Assembly: GCA_023079485.1 (NCBI GenBank)
Contig: CM041085.1
Coordinates: 91,027,115-91,091,114 of the forward strand
Length of the DNA stretch: 64,000 bases
Direction: 5' to 3'
Source: Archilochus colubris
Taxonomy: Eukaryota > Chordata > Aves > Apodiformes > Trochilidae
In this document: positions 52,737 to 63,929 of the stretch, one piece after another
How positions within the stretch are numbered: the first letter of the stretch is position 1
Layout: each line of letters begins with the position of its first letter
Notes under the pieces: generated by a model
Database searches by the model: none
What the model was told of the DNA's origin: nothing
Seen by the model: the letters and a program-made list of their open reading frames with translations, nothing else
Translations under genes and position numbers: made by a program

Positions 52737-53194
52737 TTTCTGGCACATGTGTCTATATATTCTGACATACATCATACATCTGTGTTTTATAATGGTCAGA
52801 TATATTTTACACAAGCCTTTGGTTTGTGTTTCAAAACACATACACCTTTACTCTTTGTGTCTGAGTAAAGAACACTGAAAGAAGTCCAGACTTCCACAGC
52901 TTAACCTAGCACATTTTTGTCACTTCATACAATATTATCAGAGAAACTTAATTAAGGTATTAAAAGCTCTCTGCAAAGACATAAAGTTCATGTTGTCAAG
53001 AACCATTAAAGCAGACATCATTTGCTCCAGGAAAGCAAGGTCTCTTACAGCAAGTGGCAGCAGGATTATTTTTGTCCTGGAGTAAGGACACCCCCATGTC
53101 CTTTAAAGTAGTGGGGCAAAAATGATCCTGGAAATGGGGTTTGCTGGAGTGAACGCAGAGCTGGCAGCAGGGAAGTTGAGAGCTGTAACTAATC
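52737..53194. other. Non-coding stretch, nothing recognised
   Basis: No gene, RNA or repeat was identified. Confidence 0.5.
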
Positions 53195-53350
53195 GGACAC
53201 AAGAAACAGATTCATTAAATGACCTTTGGCAAATCTCTTCACTCCCCTGCTGTCATTTTCCCATCTGTAAAGTGAGAGCAGCAATATGCACTTTGCAAGG
53301 ATGCAGTGACCACGGGCTGCAGTCATGTCAGTGCCTCCCAGATACTCTTT
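53195..53350 (+). mobile_element. Probable ancient MIR-type SINE
   Basis: The segment 53217-53275 (AAATGACCTTTGGCAAATCT, CTTCACTCCCCTGCTGTCAT, TTTCCCATCTGTAAAGTGAG) follows the conserved MIR core: TGTGACCTTGGGCAAGT..., ...TCAGTTTCC and TCATCTGTAAAATG in the same order and spacing. The downstream GTCAGTGCCTCCCAGATACT resembles the MIR 3' segment CAGTGCCTGGCACATAGTA. MIR-type SINEs were active in early amniotes and survive as strongly diverged relics in birds. Both ends are uncertain. The 135-codon ORF running across this element has no independent support as a gene. Confidence 0.7.
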
Positions 53351-53641
53351 CCAAGGAAACTTTAGCTTGCCCATGTAGAAAGCAAAGCCACAAAGCCAGT
53401 TCATTACCTTGGTTCAGGCTCAGTGGATTAAAACCAGAAAAAATTAGAAAGCAGAAAGCAGAGCTTGGAAAACAGAGGCTGAAAAGGCATTGCATGCAAA
53501 GAGGCACTGGCTCCTCCGGGATTTGCTGATCATAGATTCCACTTTTTCTTCCCTAGCTTAAAAGTTTTGGCAAAGTCCATGAGGTAAATAATTTACTAGA
53601 GGTGGAACTTAAAACACATTTGATATGACTGTTTCTGAGGG

Positions 53642-53718
53642 AAAAAAAAAAAAAAAAAAAAAAAAAGAAAAAAGAAAAAAGCCAAAAGCAAACACAAAAA
53701 AAACCTGAAAAAAAACAA
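53642..53718. repeat. A-rich low-complexity tract
   Basis: A run of about 25 A followed by A-rich sequence with scattered G and C. Confidence 0.9.
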
Positions 53719-53787
53719 AGGGGAACTTTTTATGCAGACATTTGAGCCAAGATTATCAAATCCATAAACAATATCCATTGTTTCTGG

Positions 53788-53813
53788 ATATATATAATAT
53801 ATATATTGTATAT
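53788..53813. repeat. (TA)n-rich tract
   Basis: An alternating T/A stretch with small interruptions and partial self-complementarity. Confidence 0.85.
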
Positions 53814-54009
53814 GTCATGTTTCTCATCTGACTGGTTCTTACTGTCAGCAAGCAGTCTTCAGTTTTTTACCTATTGCAAAATTCAATAGGTATTATCAAG
53901 AAAAGGAAAAACAATTGAGGTGTCTATCAAAGCCTGTCATGTTTAAACTGAGTCTCAGCCACAGCAAACAACAAATTGTGCCAACAACTGTAACTAAAGG
54001 AAGATGCAT

Positions 54010-54274
54010 TTATGAGATAAAGCTCAGCCTTCTCCATGCTAAAGCATCCACTTGAGCAGATGAAGGGTGTACATGATCATCGTTTGGAGCATGTGGCTGG
54101 TGAGCAGTCATTTCTACAGCTGCAGTATTGGGCAGTAATTGGACATGCCTGACCAGTGCTCCATCACGATGCAGCAGGACACCTGTGATATGTCTTCTGA
54201 CTCTGCCATTCCCTGCCAAGTCAGTCCTCTCATTTACTGCCTTAAACACTGCCTGTCCATGTTGAGAAATCATT
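54010..54274 (-). CDS. Candidate terminal coding exon, unknown protein
   Basis: On the minus strand an 87-codon ORF starts (ATG at 54273-54271) one base after a good 3' splice site. A CTAAC branch-point match (plus strand GTTAG, 54296-54300) lies about 20 bases upstream of TTCTGCTTTTTCAG, and the ORF ends in TAA. G occupies the first codon position in about 32 of 87 codons and T in only about 10, as is usual in real genes. The product would be hydrophilic, rich in H, A, V and R, with no signal peptide or membrane segment. It has pieces such as VFKAVNERTDLAG and HPSSAQVDALAWRRLSF. I do not recognise the family. No AATAAA was seen just downstream and no partner exon was found. ORFs of this length also arise by chance here, so this is a candidate only. 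Confidence 0.3.
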
Positions 54275-57200
54275 CTGAAAAAGCAGAACCAGCGTGTTAG
54301 GCTCTTCTCTTATTAGGAAGCTAGCTGCAAGCATCATGGATCTACTAGCAAGGTGCACAGCCTGAGCATTGCGAACTATTTTGGCCATTCCCTTGTCTTA
54401 TTAGCCTGCTCTTATAAAATAAAAAACTAACCAACAGGCTACTCGTTTTTCTGCTGGTTATTGGAGGGAATGCTGAAATGGTAATTGTGATGAGTTATTT
54501 CAAACAGTTAATCCACAGTTTATACAGTCACAGGATTAAGGGGATTAACAGATTTTCAAACAAATGTTTTACACATAACCATGTATTTAGTTTAGTGATA
54601 TCATACTGAAAGTCCTCTTTGATCTAGTCCCGTTTTCTCCTTTTTGGACGCTTCTTTACAGGCTACCTGGTTGCTGTCTATGGCTTCTGCACTTACCTGA
54701 CAGGTACTGTCATTACTCAACTGATTCCCACAGAGTTTTGATAATTACACCTATTAATCTGGCAGTATCTGTACAGACCACGTTCCTGTCTTCAGTATAA
54801 TTCATCCTATCTATTTACAGAGTCATCGTCTCTACCTGAGTCACTAGTCCCAATAGAGTGACACTCTGCATTTCTTTGAACTCTCTTACTGACATCTATT
54901 CTGTGCCTGTTGTATGAATTTTGAGAGGAGATCTGTTGTTACTTTCTCTGGAGATCTCTGATTCTTCTTTCAATCAAAATTGATATATCATGTATGCCTG
55001 GCTAGAACATTGCACAGAATAAGCCTTAGCAGCAACTCTACCAAATTTAAATTACTTGAAGCAGAGAACAGCATGGCAAGTGTCCCAAATCATGCAACTC
55101 TCTGTCAGGGCATTGCAGCCACCTAACAACATTAGAAGGTAATTACCATGCAAATTAGGGAAGTAGAATCTGACAGCATAAAGGTTTAACTAGAAACAGA
55201 ACTATTTGCATTACAGCAGACGATACGACATTTGTGTACAAAAACCCCTCTCTAGGTCAAATAGTCCTTCCTGCTGCTGTACTTCTGCTTGCAGTGACAA
55301 CTCCATGTTAGATTGTGACAGGAATAAAAGAAAAAGTGTGAGGGGAGAAGACAGCTCTTTTCATTCTGTTTTATTTGATGCACTAGGTGTAGCTTTTCCC
55401 ATTCTGTGTCAATAATTTATAGTAATTGCATGCAGTGCCTTCAAGATCCATTTGCAGGACATTTGGCCCCAGATTGCTTCCTTTCAACTGCACACCAAAT
55501 TCTCCTTGGAGTTTTCAGCTCTGACTTTCCAATCCCTACAAGGGGGTGCTAAGGAAAAGCCAGCAGGGCACCAGGACATCATCCCCAAGGAGAACCCAGA
55601 GGGATCTGGGAGTAGCACGGAGGAGGATGGACTGAATTGTTGGAGGCCTTTGTGCACATCTATTGCAAAGCCAGAAAGCTCAAACCATAGGAAGGGCTTC
55701 TTCATCTGCAGTAAAGGAATAAAGGGTGACTGTACAGAGACTACACTTTACAGTCCCTCCCACAAAAAGCCCAGAAAACAAACACGATTAGGTTGCTGAG
55801 AAATTATTTCAAAACTGAGATGCAAAAGAAGGTGAGGGAAATGGTGCATCATTAAAACTACACAGCTAGCAGCAGGATGTTGTCAGCACCTTAATCATGA
55901 TCTCTAGTGCAGTAACAACTCATAACTCCATTTTGTCACAAGGACACAGTCGATAGCAAGGTGCTGCTGTACCGGAACGAATACTGCAGGATAAATGCTG
56001 TGCTTCAGGAGACTGTTGTTCCTTCCTAGCTCCCAGAGGAAAGGGGTTCACTGCTGGAGCATGTTTGTGCTAAATTATCACACACACATTGGCCAATGGA
56101 AGAGCAGTGTGATTTTACCCATTCATCTTCCCTTGCCCATTTGCTCCCAAATGATGGGGACTAGAAAATGCTTTCCCATTTATCCCTGCCTGGCCAAACC
56201 CAATTTCCTAAATAACACCACATGAGGCCTACAAGGCAGGTACACCATAGGCACAAAAATCAGATCTCCCTAAAGCCTGAGTTTTCTAATGTTGTTCTGA
56301 AGGAAGAACCTTGCAAATCAGGTATGTTGCTGATGAAATATTACCATCATTCCTCCTGAAAGTTAACCAGTTTGTCACAATGTTTTTGGCTTTGATTCAA
56401 GAAATTTCAAATGCAAATTGGAAAATATCATGGTACTAAATATTTTGCAGTAATAAATTGATGTAATTACAGATTTAATACTATCTATAGAATGTTCTTT
56501 CTCAGAAGAAAACACGTATTTTTCTATTGTCATGATATTCCTGGCATTTGAAAGAAATGCAAAGTTAAACAACAGAAAATCCTTTAATTTCACAGTCTGT
56601 GATTCTTTCATAAAACTTTTAAAGATCAATTATGTCACATCAATGCAGAAGTCAGGCTGAACTAAGTGATTTATGCTTAAATAGCCTTACACAGTCAAAT
56701 ACTGTAGAATGAGTGACTCATCTGTTAACTGTACATGCAAATAACTGTTATTTTTGGCACTGTATTATACTTTACCATTACATTAATTTTTCTGAATCTT
56801 CATATTTTCTGTTGTGGAGGTATCTTGTACACATAGCTCTGTGTGACTTTCATAAAACTTGTGCTGTTGAATAAAATATAAATTGAGATTGCAGAGTAAT
56901 TGTTTACTGATGGGCCTGTGCAATATCCTAAACACAGAAGGAACACAGTGAAATAATGCCTTTCAAAGCCACCCTTATATTTTAGGCTTATCTCATAGTC
57001 AGTTTGTTTAAGACAAAGTTTAAAAAATTAATTAAAAAATAAATAAATAAAAATGGATTTGCTCTTCTTTCCCCTGGAAAACAGAAGGAGTATTTGTATT
57101 CCAGCAGATGCTGGAAGTATGCCTGGGTGTGACTTGTAAAGAAACGAAACTGCAATAGTTTTTTTGGCCTTTTGAATTAACTTTAAGGCTTGCTTAAAAA

Positions 57201-57401
57201 TGGGTGGCACCCTGGAGCAAAGGTGTGTGCCCACCATCCTGCTACTGACTCTCAAACAAGTTTCTGAAAAAAACATTCTCCAATTCAAAGAAGATGAAAA
57301 TACTGACTAGGCAGCACCTGGTGGTGGAGCTTGTCTGCTCTGGTGACAACTGGAGAAAACTCTGTCTGCCTTATTTTTCACTCTTACAGTCCATAGTAAT
57401 G
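54275..57401. other. Non-coding stretch, nothing firmly recognised
   Basis: The longest ORF is 115 codons (55452-55799, plus), with an antisense ORF over the same DNA. Neither shows a domain. An AATAAATAAATAAA patch sits near 57035-57050. No interspersed repeat was recognised. Confidence 0.5.
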
Positions 57402-57507
57402 TAGCAACCTGATCTAGTTGGAGGTGTCCCTGCCCATAGCAAGGGAGTTGGAACTACATGATATTTAAGGTCTCTTCCAATCCAAACCATTTTGTGATTC
57501 TATGATT
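57402..57507 (+). mobile_element. CR1 LINE 3' end fragment
   Basis: The last ~105 bases of a CR1: AGCAACCTGATCTAGTTGG, AGGTGTCCCTGCCCATAGCA, GGGAGTTGGAACTACATGAT, then the CTCTTCCAATCCAAACC core and the TTTTGTGATTCTATGATT terminus. It is well preserved and extremely 5'-truncated. Confidence 0.95.
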
Positions 57508-58822
57508 TTGCTGTTGAAAAGTCCTGCAAGTCCAAACTCGAAACAGTACACAAATTCAAATGCTCCAGTAACCAAGAAATTCTATCACAGAAGAGAAGAA
57601 ACAGGCAATATCTATTCAGTCATATCTAACAGAGCAAGACATTAGCATTTGGGTAACCTTTTATTATTATTAAGTCTGTGAGCCAGTGCAGCATCCTTAA
57701 AATCTCCCTGTAAAGGATTTGGGCACATTGCAGTGAGACAAAGCTTATTGCACATCTAAATCTGCAAGAAGCTATTACAACACAGTCAGACCCAACAAAA
57801 CCTCCCTAGAACATCAAGAGTAGATTTTTCTGCCAGCATTAGGACGAGCATGAGGGAGAACATGAGACAACCTTTGGGCCCTATTTATTTTACTTTTCTA
57901 CCAGCAGTGTGGTTGAACCTTTCAGCACTAGAGGAAAGAGTCCAGGCTGCTTTGTGCTGTGCCAGTGGATGTTGGATGGATAGCTATGTGTAGCTCTTTG
58001 CTCAGACCAGCTCAGCCTTCCTCCTCTTTCATAAGGGTGCTGTGGCTGGGGAGACAAGAATGTGACTCTCCCAGTGTACTGCAAGAAGTTACAATCAAAA
58101 CAAAAACAAGAAGGGAAAAAAAAAACCTCAAACCCACCAACCAAACAAAAAAGTCCAGCCACAAAGGCTTAGAGCCAACAGTCTCCAGCTCTTAGGAGGA
58201 GAATGATGGAAATGGAACCTATTTCTCATAAGACCAATATTTTTTTTTAAAAATGCTCATCATAAGAGCACAGTCTCTCATCAGAGGCACTTCCTCTGCT
58301 ATGTCCTTACATGCTCTGAGCACAAAGTATGTAGAGAATTTCATGTTTTATTGATCAGCCCATACTTAAGTTTAGCTAATGGATGGCACCAGTTATTCAG
58401 CAAGTTGGGAGAGGAGAGATTTTAAATCAAGCTGAAACACATCAATGACTCACAAGACCATACCCTTTTAGGTTTTATGCAAGAGACACATCAAGATCTA
58501 TGTTCAAACACAGAAAGGCTTTGAAAGGCAAAGCAGAATGGCTCGGACTCCAATACTGCTCTGCAGCCTGTGATCCTTTTATACACATGCAAAAAATAAC
58601 GCATCCAAATTCAAAGTGTTTGCCATCCACTTCTCAGTTACACCATGTGAGGTACCTATGCAGGCAGATCACTTAGGAGCATGTGTAGCTTTTACCATGC
58701 AACCTCCTTGAATTCTACTTCAACCCCAATAGGGCAACAAGAGCGCCTGCTTTGTTGATTTGGTGCCTAAATAACCACTTGCCATGCAAGACAAAAGAAA
58801 AGACAGTATTTTCTATTAGATC
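57508..58822. other. Non-coding stretch, nothing recognised
   Basis: No gene or interspersed repeat was identified. A short (TTA)n run lies near 57661-57671 and a short A run near 58117-58125. Confidence 0.5.
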
Positions 58823-59207
58823 ATAGCATCATAGAATGTTAGATTGGAAGGGATCTCAAGAATCATCTGGTCGAACCCTTGTAATATTATTGTTTATATG
58901 ATAGGTCTCAGCTCCCTGTTTAGCTGAGATTTAAAAATTTCCAAGGTGGAGGCATCCACCATCTCCCCTGGGAGACTATTCCAATGTCTGACTGTCCTCA
59001 TAAAATTTTTCCTCTTGTATTCAAACAATCTCACCAGGAGGAACTTGCACCCATTGCCCCTCATCTTGTCCATGTGACTCCTTGTAAATAGGGAGTCTCC
59101 ATCTTCTTTGTAGCTGCCCTTTAAGTACTGGAACATTGTAATTTGGTCTCCCCTAAGCTTTCTCACCTCAAGGCTGAACAGACCCAGTTTTCTTAGCCTC
59201 AGATTTT
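58823..59207 (-). mobile_element. CR1 LINE, end of ORF2 plus 3' UTR, older subfamily
   Basis: Read on the minus strand, this is ~385 bases of CR1. It begins with the end of ORF2 (translation pieces KLRGDQITMFQYLKGSY, 59166-59110) and continues through GNGCKFLLVRLFEYKRKNF and TVRHWNSLPGEMVDA. It ends with the 3' core (GATCCCTTCCAATCTAACATTCTATGATGC pattern). A single frame stays open for 90 codons (59166-58894). The layout, with the RHWNSLP motif coded within the frame and a short terminal region, differs from the younger copies in this window, suggesting an older CR1 lineage. Confidence 0.94.
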
Positions 59208-59827
59208 AACCTCTTTAAGTGAACATAAGTGAACAGAGTGCAAACTGAAAGTTCAGTGTAGCTGGCAGCAGAGCTCATTTCATTGGTAGTGGGAATTTAA
59301 TCAGTAGGAAATAGGGGGGAGGCAAATTAATTTTGAACATGTGGTGGCAGCACTTGGAGAGACACCTCACTCAGAGGTCCCTTACAACACTGAGAAAGGT
59401 TTTATTAATTTCCCTTAGAGATCAGCAGACATGGGAAGGAAATGGGTCCTTGCTACTCTCCGGTGTGAAAGTGGCTGCAGTACACAGATACAGGCAGTTA
59501 CAGCAGAATAAACCCCTTTACAGGGGTTGCTTCTTTCCAATAAACAGTGTGGAGGTGAAAAGGAGTTTCTGCAATGCTGTCTCCATGGGGTTGGTCCCTC
59601 TGGCCCCTGCATGAAGGAAAGGTTCTCTTTGAGAACCTCTTGTACCAAGAAGTTTCCCAGTCCTCAGCCAGGAGCTGAGTCACCAGCACTAGAACACGTG
59701 GCTGAGGGCAGAGATGTATTCAGAAAGGTGTATTAGCCCCCTGTCTTCCCAGGAGACCTGAGGTGGGATCATGTGTGAGATGGTAACTCCCCTGCATCTT
59801 CTTTTTCTACAGTCTCCATGACTATGA

Positions 59828-59873
59828 CTACTGTAGTACTGTAGTACTTGTGTTACTGTGTAGCACAGTAACA
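59828..59873. repeat. Tandem octamer followed by perfect hairpin
   Basis: The octamer ACTGTAGT occurs twice head-to-tail (59830-59845) with a third partial copy. Six bases on comes a perfect inverted repeat, TGTTACTGTG-TAG-CACAGTAACA (59851-59873), with a 10-bp stem and 3-base loop. Confidence 0.95.
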
Positions 59874-61073
59874 GGCAGGGGGGGTTGTCCCCATTTCTCT
59901 GCTATGCTGATCTCCCACAGTTTTGTGTTGCTGCACTTTTGTTTGTCTTTGTGAAGAAGAAGAGCACCAGAATCTTCTGTGTCTTAGGGAGAACTGTAAA
60001 AACCCTATTTTAAAAGGACCTCTGGACCTTTTTAAGCATCATCTCCCCCTCCTGTAGCAACCACGTTGCATAAACAGCACATGCAGTGACTTAGCTTTCA
60101 AACTATCAAACAGCTGCTGAAAACAACTTAGCCTGATGTCTGGTTTATTAAGTCTAAATATATATATAAATGTTCGTGAATTACTGCATTGCAGAATTAC
60201 ATCATACACAAATACAAAAATGTGATCAAGCCTTACATAAGGTAAGCATGTTTACAGAAGGTATTACAATATGAATACCTCTAAAGTCATATGATACCAT
60301 CTACGTCAACATATGCTATAGAACACATACTTTTTGTATTATTTAAATACAAAACATTTCTAATAACTTATTTTAAAATGTGTTTCCAGCCTCTAGAAAA
60401 TGATGCAGGAGTGGACACAAATGTGAGTCCATGTTTATACATCTAAAAGATCACCTGTGTACATATACTGTGCATATAAAATCACACACAGTATACATAT
60501 ACACATCATCTGTAATACAAATGTGTTACTGAGTCAGAAGATAATGAAATGGCTTGTTTCCAAGGAAATTACAGCCAAAGTCCTTAAGCACCTTTCTTCT
60601 CTGCCCACATGAAGAGCAATTGAGGTCATAGAGAAAACAACAAAAAAAAAAAAGAATAAGACTAGTAGGCTCTCACACATGTATGCAAGATAGAGCTCAA
60701 GGCTATGAAGAAGGCAAAGATGTACTTTTTCTTCCTGCTACCAGTGGCTCCTGGACTCAGATACTGTGGGCTGGGAGACATTCTCTTTCATAAAGAGAAG
60801 ACACCACTAAGCTGCTGGTGACTCCAATATTGCTCAATTGTGTCTCAGCATCACTCTAAATAGAGGTCTTTCCAATTGTCTTTCCCATTAAGAAATGACA
60901 AAGCTTCTCCTCCTCCAGTTGAAGACAGCAGCATTTTGAAGGTATCGTTGAAAAAGTTTCAAAAAGGGCAGTAAAATGACAGTGAATCTACTTCCTCTCT
61001 TACTCCTTTGACACCCTGACGTACCACAGCGTCACTCATAGAAGCACATTATCTTCCCTTACATCTACTAATA

Positions 61074-61114
61074 CATACTCAACATAAAATGTTGAGTCAT
61101 ACTCAACACAAAAT
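61074..61114. repeat. Short direct repeat with embedded hairpin
   Basis: CATACTCAACA(T/C)AAAATG occurs twice, 24 bases apart. The first copy contains ACTCAACA-TAAAA-TGTTGAGT, a perfect 8-bp stem with a 5-base loop. Confidence 0.9.
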
Positions 61115-63475
61115 GGTTTTAAGGAGTTTAGGACAAATTGTTAGAAGCATGTAAAAATGTACACTCTTCTGGACATGCACAGCTTATCTAGGATTCTGCT
61201 ACTCATGAGCAGAACAAATAGTAATTAATGTAGAAAACTGCACAAAGCTGTCTTTTACCTATCTTATTTATTTATAACATTTGTGGAGGGTTTTGCAAAG
61301 CTAATTCTCAATCTTTACTTGCCATTTTACAAGCATGTTTAACATCTGCTGTGTCAGGTAAATGCGTAGTTATTTACTCTTCAGTAGAGATGCTACTGAT
61401 TACCTAAAGGAGCAGGTGTATTTCCTAGGTAATGCAGCTGAAACAGAAATATTTTGTCCCAGGGGAAACCAGGCATGATGTAGGAAATGTGCTGAGGATA
61501 CAAGATGCAGTGCTTGCTGGGAAAGTCTGAACAAATTCCCTTGCAAGCCATGCAACCTCTCCACATTGGGAGCATCAGCACCAGGTACCTGAACAAGCTG
61601 TAATAAAATTATTGCACCAACAGTTGCAGACTCTGTTCTTTCAGTGGGGAGGCCAGAAGTAATTTTCCATCTCAGCAAGAAAGACTAACTAAGCCCTTTT
61701 TTTGTCTCTCTTTCTCACACAAACACTTTGCATACAACAACCCTTTATATGCTGTTCTTTCCTTTGGGGACCATAAGTGCCCTAACTCCACAAGCAGATG
61801 CTGCTGGCCAGAACCTTGCTGTGCAGCTTTGTTACTTCAATTGTTATGAATGGTGCCAAAACCTATTGCTTTCTGCTTCTGTGCCAGTACCATCATTTGC
61901 TCTAGGTGCTCTTCTCTATGTTTAACCTCAAATTAGAGCCCATACCCATCACTGTCTGCACTGATGTTGATCTCCTCCTCTGTGATAAGCATTCAGCTCC
62001 CTGATACTTGTAGCCTCCTGCTGTACCTTTGTCCATTTCAGCTTAGCTCAGCTTTCCTTTTTTCCAGCCAAAATATAGTACCTCCAAGTCATATCAAACA
62101 CAGGCAGAATGTCTTTGGATGAAGTTACCTCACAATATTTACTGCATAATTTGGTAGCTCACTCCTTAATGGGCTCTAGTCTGGCTGCAGGCAGAGGTAT
62201 GTTAATTAGCAAGCAGTCAGAGCTATGAAATATTGGCCCAGTAATTATCCTCTGAAATTTTTCATCTTGCTGAACTATTCTTGAGCCCATCCAAATTGCT
62301 TCCCATCAGCCCAGCAGGGTTGTTTCAGAGGTAGTGACTGGTGCAGTACAGAGGATGAACCTCACTAATAAAATTAAAAAAAAAACCCTCCCTGAGAATA
62401 GCATACAAATAGGATTTGTTTCATCCTTTATAGTCAGCAATTCAAAATACAGTATGGCTGCCCCTCTCTTGAGAGCAAAGCCTTTGTGCATACACACTGA
62501 CCTCTATCCCTGTTGCCTTGTTCTTCAGTAAAATTCACACTTGGGAAGAATTGAGCAGTCGATACAGTTCAATGAGTGACATGGCACAGAGGATTGAGGC
62601 TCTTACAGAGTTCCTCTGCAGTCTTCTCACTTCTGAAAGCCCAAGTGATTTCCAAATGCTGTGCCTTTCCTTGTACACTCTGCTCACAATCTGGAAACTC
62701 ATAAAAGGGTTTTAGTTCAGAATTGCACAGAAAGGGCAATGAAATAAGGCCCTGCTGACACACAGTGTTAGGTGATGCTCTGACTTAATAAACTGCAAGA
62801 AACCACAGGCTCTTGCCTGATGGAGAACTTCCTTGGTGGATTTTTAACAGCTTTTTTATCTGAGGCATCACAATGTGATGCACAGATTGAAAGACACAAT
62901 GATGCCACTGAAGTTTGAGTGCTGTTTGATTAGTACAGAATTGTTCTAGCTCCTCTTATATCCCATGTCATTTAATTTGATCTTCTTGATCCTCTTTCCT
63001 GACATTTCTAATCACACAGCAGATTTTTGTGAAGGCAAGGGTTGGATGAGGGGAGACAGGACACAGGATAGTCCTCAGCCCTTTTCAAATGCAGTGGCCT
63101 ACCACAGTATCACATCACTTTTTTGCAGTGATGATTTCCTGGAGGGTTTTTTCCATTCTTCCTTCACATTTGTACATGTACAATCAGAGATGAGAATTCA
63201 GAAAAAAATAAATATATGAGCACAGACCTTGCAGGAGGTGTGTTTGTCATTATTCTCTTTAATGGCATTGATTTCCTTTTCATTTTCACTGCTGAAGAGA
63301 ACAGAAGAACTGTAAATAAGAGAATAATGCTACTGTCACACTGACAGACTGTAATGAACAGCCCAATATGCCTTGAATGAAAAACATGGGAAAGGAGTTC
63401 TGCAAAACTACCATTTCAAGGGTCATAGGTGATGAATTTATTCAGTTTTGTTTTTTCCTGGTTTATTGTGTAATG

Positions 63476-63535
63476 GAATCATTGAAATGCAGAACTAGAA
63501 GATGCTCCAGAGGTCATATAGGATGGCTTTCAGTG
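63476..63535 (-). mobile_element. Possible CR1-like 3' end remnant
   Basis: The plus-strand GGAATCATTGAAATGCAGAA, CTAGAAGATGCTCCAGAGGT and CATATAGGATGG resemble the minus-strand end of an old CR1 (GAATCATAGAA..., GGAAGGGACCTC..., GATCATCTAG). Similarity is weak and could be coincidental. Confidence 0.35.
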
Positions 63536-63929
63536 AGACACTTTACTTTCTCCACCAAAGCTTTGGAAGTTTGGCATCCTGCTCTATCTCCCCACGTGTC
63601 TGGGGACCAAGGATTCAGATAAAGAAATCCCAGTTATCAGGGCTACCTACATACTTACCAGTGTGTTCCTTTTGCCCTTACAGCAGGCATGAATGTGTGT
63701 GGTAATGGTGAGCTGAGGAAGACTTTAGCATAGAGCATATCACTGCTGCACCAGGAGAAGTCACCCCAGCAACCTAATGAACCCTTTCGGGCAAGCTGCA
63801 GACAGCCACCAGGCTGAAGACATCTTATCTACGTTACCCCTCCTTGTACCAAGACATGGTCCTTATCTCCAGACCCTCAATTTTTTTTCATGAACTTAAG
63901 CCAAGACACTCCATATCTGCGCATGATGC

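Larger units (their letters stand above)
53351..54009. other. Non-coding stretch with A-rich and TA-rich tracts
   Basis: No gene was identified. It holds the A-rich tract at 53642-53718 and the TA-rich tract at 53788-53813. Confidence 0.5.
59208..63475. other. Non-coding stretch with small hairpins
   Basis: About 4.3 kb without a recognised gene or transposon. It includes a tandem octamer and hairpin cluster (59828-59873), TATATA-rich patches (60159-60170, 60450-60510) and a repeat/hairpin at 61074-61114. The overlapping ORFs at 59333-59736 on both strands cover a moderately GC-richer segment and show no domain. Confidence 0.5.

Noticed and set aside
53122..53529. 135-codon plus-strand ORF
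   Set aside because: It runs across the probable MIR SINE and has no domain. A chance ORF is the better explanation.
55452..55799. 115-codon plus-strand ORF with an antisense partner
   Set aside because: No domain, no supporting splice signals found, and open on both strands, as in compositionally biased non-coding DNA.
59333..59736. GC-richer segment with ORFs on both strands
   Set aside because: ORFs overlap on opposite strands with no domain. It may be an unrecognised repeat, but nothing in the sequence identifies one.
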